The translations under genes and the position numbers were made by a program. Below are positions 56,790 through 64,000 of a DNA stretch of 64,000 nucleotides, piece by piece (positions within the stretch are counted from its first letter, which is position 1; each line of letters begins with the position of its first letter). This DNA comes from Breviolum minutum Mf 1.05b.01 (lineage: Eukaryota > Sar > Dinophyceae > Suessiales > Symbiodiniaceae), in the NCBI GenBank assembly GCA_000507305.1, contig DF239835.1, positions 95,454 to 159,453 of the forward strand, given 5' to 3'. A model generated the notes under the pieces. That model was not told the DNA's origin and made no database searches. It saw only the letters and a program-made list of their open reading frames with translations.

Positions 56790-58046
56790 CGGTTTTTGTT
56801 TGGATCTTAAACATGACAGGAAGGACCTGCGTTTTAAATACCTCGTCAATAAAACCGTATACGGGCCGGCTCCCTCTGTTTCATTCCATGTTTTTCAATG
56901 TTTGTCAACGAGTTCAAGTCAATGCTGTATTCATGATAGATAGATCATCGCTGTGACTGCTAAAGAAGGATCACTGCAGCACCAAATGATTTGCTCATGC
57001 AGTACGCATAAAAGTTCACCGCGTTTTGTCCCCACATCGAGGCTCCAGCTACTTCAAGAGCATGCTGCAGCTCACTACAATAGAGGAGATCATTGAAGAG
57101 ATTAAGAACTATGCAGATACGTTGGATGTTCCCTGGGCTTGCTTAATGGCCTCTTTCAAGATTCAGCACTTGTAGCCGTCGAGGGTTGTCAAAAATGCTG
57201 GGAGTTCTCAAAGCAAGACTTCTGCCAGGTGTACAATTCTGGGAGCAGCACATCACCATCCAACTTTGTTTGTCAGGCATGGCTAACAGGGGCGAATTTA
57301 TGATGGAGATGATGGTGTGTGAAAAACACAAGAAGATAACTTGGATTACTTGGATTACTTGGGTTGTTGTTGTAGGTTGTCACAAATAGGTTGGCTTACC
57401 AAAAAATCTATGCTTTTTTTGATGGTCAAATCCCTGAGACATTTTTTCATAAAAAGTGGGATTCAACCTTCAGGTGTACCGCATCTTCACCCTTCCAGAA
57501 GCTGAAGATCTTTCCCAACTGCAGGCCTTGGGATTCTCAAAAATCCAGGAAAATCCAGGAAAATCCAGGTCCATGAATTAGTATCCAGGTCCCAACGTTT
57601 AGATCTATGTATGACTCTATACAATGTAATGAAATGTATTTACTATGTATGTTCCAATGGTAATTGTCAGTCACCTGTAGCTAGACTTGATTGTCAAAGG
57701 GTGTCACCCAGGTTTGTGTCAGTTGAGGGCAGAAAAGAATCCAGTCACTCGAAGGAGGACTTCGTTTTGATTTCCACATGTGCGTAGGTGCTCCTGGACT
57801 CCACTATTACGACTGTGTGGAACTTAGCTAGTTGTTTAGACATCTTCAAATCATAGGATATCTAGCAGCTAGCATCATCCAATTACATCCTTCAGGTACG
57901 CTGTGTTGGATTGATTTATTTGCGCTTCGTGGTTCCACCTGCTAAGCTTTTTGAGAAGCCTCGCCAGCTTGTTTTGAGATTTTTTTAAGATGCTTCTGTT
58001 GATAGAACATCGACATCTGATATCCTACATTGCCAACCATATGACA

Positions 58047-61000
58047 GGCTGGAGGAGTACTTGTTTGATGAGATGGAGTTGAAGTACCAGGCCACAGAGC
58101 CAGAAAATACAACTGCTCTCATTGAGCTTGTGAGCAAGGCTTGTTTGATTGCAGTATATAAACCATAAACATCTAGTCGCATGCATAAATGTGTAGAAAC
58201 AAAATCAGTTACTATGACTATAATCATCATGATATAAAACTTTAATTATACATAATAGTTTACTGTATCGTTACTATCTTTTGCATGTCTCAATTTTGAA
58301 CTTGTCTCAGACATGGTCCCTACAATGTGCGGCTTGATGGATTGTTTTCGCAGGAATCAGGTAGAACAGTGACCACCACCATCGGCGAATACGTGGAGGC
58401 TGGCAGATCTTCTATGACCAAAATCCAGCTGGTCTTCTTCATCGGTCCTCATTTGTGAAAACAAAATCAACTGATCCAATCCCAATTTGATTTGCTGCCA
58501 TTGGATTTTAATGTTTTTTTTTGATTCTATCAGATCTCAGATCTCATTTGTTGAAAATTCTCCCAGGGCCTTTTGGGCAAAGAAAAGTATTTTGGTCGAC
58601 CACTACCTCGAGTGCCGGTGAAGGCATCGGCATCCGCCGGGGAAAAACCAACAACCGGCATTCCTCGGTGTTGCCATTGATGGAACGACCCTGTTGGAGA
58701 AATATTCGCCAGGTAAAGCAACAATTGGAAAGAGAACTAGCTCCGATTAGCCAATATCGAAAGCGGATGGAGGTTCGGTTTGCGGCAAAATGATGTGATG
58801 GTCTGATGGTGAGACACACCCTTTTTCATCCTTTTTCCATGCCAATCTGTTGTTTGCAAGTCCTGGATCTGTTGATGGTGAGATGTGGGGCTTCTGGGAG
58901 GCTCATATGAAAAACAACATCAAGAAGATTGCTGGAACTTCTGTGGAGGCTAGTGAATCTGAAAGCAAAAAAAATGACACCTGCAGACAAAAACCGCCAT
59001 ACAAATAGCCATAGCAGGGCATTAAAATCTCCAACTCTCTCAGATCTTGACATGAGGGAAACCTGTCTTAAGTTGGAAGGTTTTCCATGATGGACAGTGG
59101 GTCCCTGGCACCGCCCAAGACTTTGTGGGCAGAGTTGTGAAGGGCCGAAAGGCGCCTTTTGTTGTCAGTTCGTGGCAGAGTTGCTGAGATCTTCGTGGCC
59201 ACCTGACCATTTTTAGTATCAAACGAACCTTTTGGGTAGGTGAAAGTTGAACTGGAAAGTGGACAAGAGGTGAGTATTCACATGGGCAAGGCGGGCTTTT
59301 TGACAACCTTGTTGTAGGATTGGTACATTTAAGCATCAAGCGAAGCATAGTCAAAGATGACGGGTAACCACTCTTCCAGGTGGTTCTACGCGATGAGGCC
59401 AGCAAGGCAGAGGCAAGGGCTTACATTTGGTGCAGAAGTTTTGTTTGGGAATTGATAGACTTTATATGGGTGTTTCCAAAAATAGGGGTACCCCAAAATG
59501 GATGGTTTACAATCGAAAACCCTATTAAGGTTGATGATTTGGGGGTACCACTATTTTCGGAAACATCCATATGATATGATTATTTCCGTTAATTGTGCAT
59601 CTTCTCAGCATTTTGGGGAGGTTCCTTGGATCACTCATCCTTCATTTTCAGCCCATGTTTCCAGGACCGCCATGATGATGAGTCCGGAGATGACAAGAGC
59701 GGCTCTGAAGACGGCAAGAAGAAGCGCAAGAGGCCCATGAAACAGCAGTTGGTTGGTCTCGGATGCATTTCATTTAGTAACGTTAGAATTCACGGGTGGG
59801 ATGCCGAAACAAAACGGCGAGGTTCAGAAACATGGCAACAACCATTGATGAATTATGGTGAAATGTGATGAATTGTGATGAACTATCATGCGTTGATGAA
59901 TTGATGGTATTTTCCCATGGCTACAAAGATTGGATGCCTGCCTATCGTATGGCCTTGTCGTAGGAGGAGCAGAAGCCGCAGTCGACGGAAATCCAGGAGT
60001 CCATCCTTGGACTGGTTAGGATCTCAAGATGGCAGTTAAAATGAATAAAGACGAATGATCACGTACAGTATGAAAATTGATGAAAGGAAAATGAAATGTA
60101 TACATCCAAACAACACATCCAAAAAAACACATTCAAACATAAAGATTCCATAGGCACATCCGGCATATCCACTTGAATTGTGTGTTTCGAAGATTGTTTT
60201 TGATGAGGTGCCGCTATAAAGGTAGCCAAGACAAGGACTTGCTGGAGGCTACGTTGCTGTAGGATTTCATGGGGAGAGCCTGGGAGGTTGGTAGACTGCA
60301 TAGATCTGCAACCACACAGGCCTTGCGGGAAAGGGCCAGGGAAGAAGCAGTTGTGACCTCAGCAAATGCCACATGGTGATAGTGCTAGAAAACTTTGCCC
60401 CATTGTCAATCACAACATATCACAGCAGCTCTTCATGTCGATCCCTGCATTTGTTATGTCCATCCCTTCAACTTCAAGGTGTGCTCATATGGTAAGACAT
60501 ACTCCCGAAGCAGTCGTCCTGTGACAACGGAGGCGGTTTTGATTTTGCAGGGTGCTTCGCCTATGTTTTGTCAAATGGCGAGGAAGCTCCGCAATGAGTA
60601 CTACGTACAAGTACTATATGACTTGTATAACAAACATTAACGTGATACTCGTAGAGATTGCTTTGCAATGAGTCTTTTGTCGCAGACACAACTCATTCGC
60701 ACAAGATTTTGAATCAACTTGTCTAGCTTGATTCGATTTGATCAGCTCGCCAGGGTGACAAGTCCTCTCGGTCGGACAACAAGGCCATGTTTGGCGATCC
60801 CGGGGGATGGTTTCTTTATTAGATGTTTGCGAATGTCTGCAGTTTCAACTAATTCATATTTTTTCGTGTTTGTCAAAGACGATCAATTCTGCCTGTGCTC
60901 CATCCGTAATATGTTTTCCATCATTTTCTATCATACATTACTTTTATGGTCCTTGGTCGCATTTGTGTGGCTTTTGTAAATGCATCGGCAGCAATATCCC

Positions 61001-63495
61001 TACGCTTTGGGAACTGAAAAGTGAACAGGATTCTGGAGGTGGCGAATTCAGATCAAAGATGCGACAAGAAGAGGAGGAGGCAGGGGCTGACGGTGCGAAG
61101 TTATCATCCTAATTTTATGCACTGATAATGACTGATATGCAGTTTTGTATGAAACTGAAAATCTGAATGAAATCGGCAGAAGTAAAGCTTAAGATTCAGG
61201 AGCACAAGAGAAGGATGCGCGACATCTACGAGAAGTATGGAAATCAAAAAGCTGCCACGTCCAACTATTCAGCAGGCGCAAGTTTGATCCCTTGATCTCC
61301 CCTTCTCCTTGTCCTGGCAACTGATCAACCTTCTAAAGATGAATCCTTCTGGCATGTTGCAAAGCAAAGTGGTGAAAAGGTATCATGTTGGCCAAATTCA
61401 GTCATAAGTTAAGTGGAGTGGACCTTGGTGTGCCACTGTGACAGTCGTTCCCTTCTGGCCTGAGGTCCACGAACCGAAATTGACCAACCAGACGTTCTTA
61501 GACTTGGGTAGACCGCCTGGGTAGACTGTAAGCGGGCAGCTCACAGCCACGGGACCTGCTACGGTAGTTCCGAAGGAGCAATCTGCGCATTGCCTGGTGA
61601 TCACCCGCTTTGAACCAAAAATATTTAGATTGCGACCTTGCCACATGGGGTTTTGCAGCTATATGATGCCATATGCATGTTGAACAGATACTTGGCCTGG
61701 TGTTTTTGGAATGCAAGTCCTACTTTGCACATCTTTGCACCATTTTGAAGCATCAGAAAGTTGGATTTTTGACCCCTTGCAGGCACCATGGCACCACCAG
61801 GGCACCCAAGTGGGGGGCTCGGTATTGGAGGAAGGTGAAAGACCAAATCAAACAATGCTTGGATTAACAACCTCTCTGTTGAGGATTTACCTTTTTCAAT
61901 TAAAAATCATCTAAGTCGTCATCCTTAGAGTGCCCAGGACGAATCCATTTGTTCACGTTGAGTGGGATGGTCATCCAAAATACTGCATATTTTTTCTCAG
62001 GATGTGAGTGGTTTGCTGACCAAAGCCCTGAACCCTAGAGACGGGAGGAGTATCTTTCTTGAAGATTTGCAAATGGTATCTTGGTATCTTGATGTATCTT
62101 GAATGTGAGGCAGCGCCAGCACCAGGTGGGGCAGTCAGGATAGCTTGGGCTCAGGGGCAATTTTTCAAGCGTTTGGAGATTGGCACTCTTAGTACTGCAG
62201 AGTTCCAACTCTTTGTGTTTGGTTCTTTGCTTGCCTGGTTATCCTGATTTATTCACATCTGAACGAATATAACACATACATACGTACATACAGTATAAAC
62301 GTACTAGGTGCATTGTAGGATGAAACTTTTTTGATTGTAAGACCTTTGCTTGCCCCTGAAAAGGTATTCAAAGTCAAACAGGTGAACACATCACATTTTT
62401 CCGTACGCCTGATTGTAGGTTTGATGCTATCGAACACCATGTCGATTCCGGAGTGCCTGGGCTGAATCAAAACATTTTGTGTCGTTCAATGTGGTAGCAC
62501 CACGTGGAGTCGTGTTGTTTCCCTTGTGACCAGGTACCGGAAAGCGATTGTAGAGATCTATTCTATTCACAAGCCAGACAATGTGATGAAAGTGGACTAC
62601 CTCCTAGAGAAGCACTCGCCTGAATCGTATTCACATTTTTGTTTGAGCTTTGAAGCAAATGATGTATCAACATGTGAGTTTCGGTTTTTTCCTTCGGTGA
62701 TGTCGGTATGTTTGCGATGGAAATTATTATTTGAAAAATGCACAGGGTTCAGGCCGCGGAAGCCTCGCGGAAGAGTTCCCTTCGCGAAAGGTTGCGGAAG
62801 GAAGATTTGATTTTATATTTTGAAGGGCATTTATTATCTATAAATCTCCAAATAGTCTTCGCACTGTGGTCGCGGAAGCAAAGCTTCAAAAGATATGGTC
62901 GCGGAAGCTCGCGGAAGCTCTGTTTGGAAAATCCCTGTCGCGGAAGCTGGGGCTGTGGTCGCGGAAGCATTGCGAAAGCTGTTGCGGAAGGGTTGAATAA
63001 TATCCTTCTAACCTTAAAGGAGAAAAAACCAAAACTCATGTATCATCCATGTCACCGTCGATGATGTGTCACCCGTGCAAGGTACAAGGGTAATGAAGAG
63101 TATCTCTTTAAGAGCATTTGCCAGAAGTGCGCTTTCAAGGGAAAGACGTTTGCACAGACATGGACCAACTTATCAATGCAGATGGCTATGAATCATCGGC
63201 AAACTTATCAACCTCAAATGGAAGACATCCCTTTTGAAAGGTATGATGTTGACACTTCGCGCTGGCCTTTTCCTCAAGAGACTATAGTACCATGTAAAAC
63301 CACGTGGTGCATCTGCCAGGCTGCCAGATATTGATTAAGGTCCCCGCAACCAAGCATCACACCTCCACCCGCCAAGCAGTCATTCTTGCTGTTGGCATCT
63401 CAAGAAGGGGACGGGAAATGCCAACGTTGTTTCCTTGGGTGCTTTTCTTACAGGCCACCACCACCACCTCCACCTGTGCCACCTATGCCATGCGG
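58047..63495 (+). CDS. Candidate intron-rich gene(s) with a dinoflagellate-type LLxKYxGxE motif
   Basis: A series of plus-strand exon candidates. 58048-58140: RLEEYLFDEMELKYQATEPE. 58353-58460: SGRTVTTTIGEYVEAGRSSM. 58565-58665: GLLGKEKYFGRPLPRVPVKA. 58870-58970: DGEMWGFWEAHMKNNIKKIA. 59080-59152: VFHDGQWVPGTAQDFVGRVV. 59384-59420. 59663-59750: acidic then KKKRKRPMKQQ. 59965-60020. 61165-61260: KLKIQEHKRRMRDIYEKYGN. Best supported is the pair 62534-62611 and 63082-63128, which join in frame (GC donor, AAG|G) to read YSIHKPDNVMKVDYLLEK then YKGNEEYLFKSICQK. I remember this pattern (N/KP-x-K-...-LLxKYxGxExxLxxxICxKY) from dinoflagellate proteins; its role is unknown to me. A Pro-rich exon (PPPPPPPVPPMP) follows at about 63456. 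The exons may belong to more than one gene. Confidence 0.35.
59462..59575. repeat. MITE-like element, family A copy 4
   Basis: tatatgggtgtttccaaaaa on the left and ctattttcggaaacatccat on the right. It is about 90% like copy 2 at 22211. It lies between two exon candidates, so probably in an intron. Confidence 0.82.
62745..62995. repeat. Interspersed GCGGAAG word cluster in an intron
   Basis: About nine occurrences of (TC)GCGGAAG(C) in 250 bp at irregular spacing, in an otherwise AT-rich intron between the exons ending 62611 and starting 63082. Confidence 0.8.
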
Positions 63496-63499
63496 GGGT

Positions 63500-64000
63500 A
63501 ATCCTGACTGATTAAGTTGAAGTGATAAGGAACATGTTGCACATCTCCAGATGTAAATCACTCGAGTCTTTTGGCCAGGAGTCATGTGGACATCGCCGTG
63601 CCGAGCTGAGGAAAATCGGAACCCAACATAGCCGCAACAAAATTTGTCGAACAGAGCTGGCCTCATTCCAAGCTGAGGCCAGCCGTGCAGACCAAAGCCA
63701 AGTCTCAATATCACTTGTCAGGACAGGATCTCGGATCCACATTTGAAAATTGATTTTTCAGTTGAATTTTCATTTTGGAGGCCACCTCCTAAATTATATA
63801 ATGATATGTTTGATGAAAAGGGGCGAAAAAATGTGTGATTTGCATTGCCCACATTTTCCAGAAGAATCCACCTTAAATGTAGATTATATATATACCACAC
63901 ATGTGAAAAAATATGTAAACATTCCTTCTGAGAAGTATTTTTATGTACATATATATGTGTGTATATGTGTATATACATACCTATGTAAAATGGATGAGTA
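63500..64000. other. Window end, nothing recognised
   Basis: Mixed sequence turning AT-rich with tatata/gtatat words after 63880. There is no supported exon. Confidence 0.4.

Larger units (their letters stand above)
54700..57960. other. Repeat-bearing stretch with few exon candidates
   Basis: 55370-55510 encodes a Lys/Ala/Pro/Cys-rich stretch (HPAKKPNAKCKFCQRASKGG then APKKAEAGKDALMALLPQFC), which is exon-like with a possible CxxC. 55105-55160 encodes EATKGEAKEECPPCHLC. These two may be parts of one protein. Beyond the microsatellites listed separately, I see no other supported feature. Confidence 0.3.

Noticed and set aside
1-64000. CRISPR arrays, operons or bacterial origin
   Set aside because: The repeats are microsatellites, MITE-like elements or a gene array, and intron-rich genes with dinoflagellate splice sites show the DNA is eukaryotic nuclear.
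1-64000. tRNA or rRNA genes
   Set aside because: I saw no cloverleaf with conserved A and B boxes or rRNA core sequence on either strand; a covariance search would be needed to exclude diverged ones.

Overview
The window is nuclear DNA of a dinoflagellate, most likely a suessialean (Symbiodiniaceae-like) species. The basis is the gene structure. Two conserved genes can be rebuilt almost completely from exons of 20-95 bp, and their introns begin with GC or GA more often than GT and nearly always end AG|G. Both genes, and everything else recognisable, read left to right. Other support comes from Ty1/copia polyproteins of a dinoflagellate type, a tandem array of an intronless gene, many trinucleotide microsatellites, and exons of proteins that look dinoflagellate-specific. 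The species cannot be fixed from the sequence alone.

Layout. 1-2500: an (ACC)n run, then a 0.73-0.75 kb unit in three tandem copies plus a decayed fourth. 3674-15371: a complete 21-exon gene for the ribosome-associated GTPase DRG1 (373 aa predicted). Its intron 12 holds an 8.3 kb copia retrotransposon (5747-14085) with 144-bp LTRs that are identical by eye. The element's pol contains an extra cytosine-methyltransferase-like domain between protease and integrase. 16.7-19.1 kb: exons of a PG-rich (SHIPPO/ODF3-like) protein. 22483-30545: a NAMPT gene (nicotinamide phosphoribosyltransferase) of about 25 exons. A long intron of this gene contains a tandemly duplicated, frameshifted copy of what I take to be a dinoflagellate-specific gene, and a later part of the gene contains a 257-bp GAT/GAG/GAC tract. 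30.5-42.9 kb: only scattered unassigned exon candidates. 42955-43956: an uninterrupted gene for a secreted thioredoxin-CAP (SCP/TAPS) fusion. 44266-48236: four tandem, near-identical, intronless MBF1 co-activator genes with a conserved spacer. 50181-51170: a class I methyltransferase resembling the ATPSCKMT/FAM173 group. 52.6-64 kb: exon candidates of Met/Gly/Pro-rich, Arg/Ser-rich and other dinoflagellate-type proteins.

Small inverted-repeat (MITE-like) elements recur: one family in four copies, another in two, and two single foldbacks.

There is no operon logic. The genes are housekeeping or accessory units: translation control (DRG1), NAD salvage (NAMPT), transcription co-activation (MBF1) and secretion (CAP). 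Mobile and repeated DNA dominates the space between and inside them. The most interesting items are the fresh methyltransferase-carrying copia insertion tolerated inside an intron, the quantified non-canonical splice sites, the gene-in-intron duplication in NAMPT, the MBF1 array and the thioredoxin-CAP fusion. Exon coordinates come from hand alignment to remembered family sequences and are not transcript-verified.
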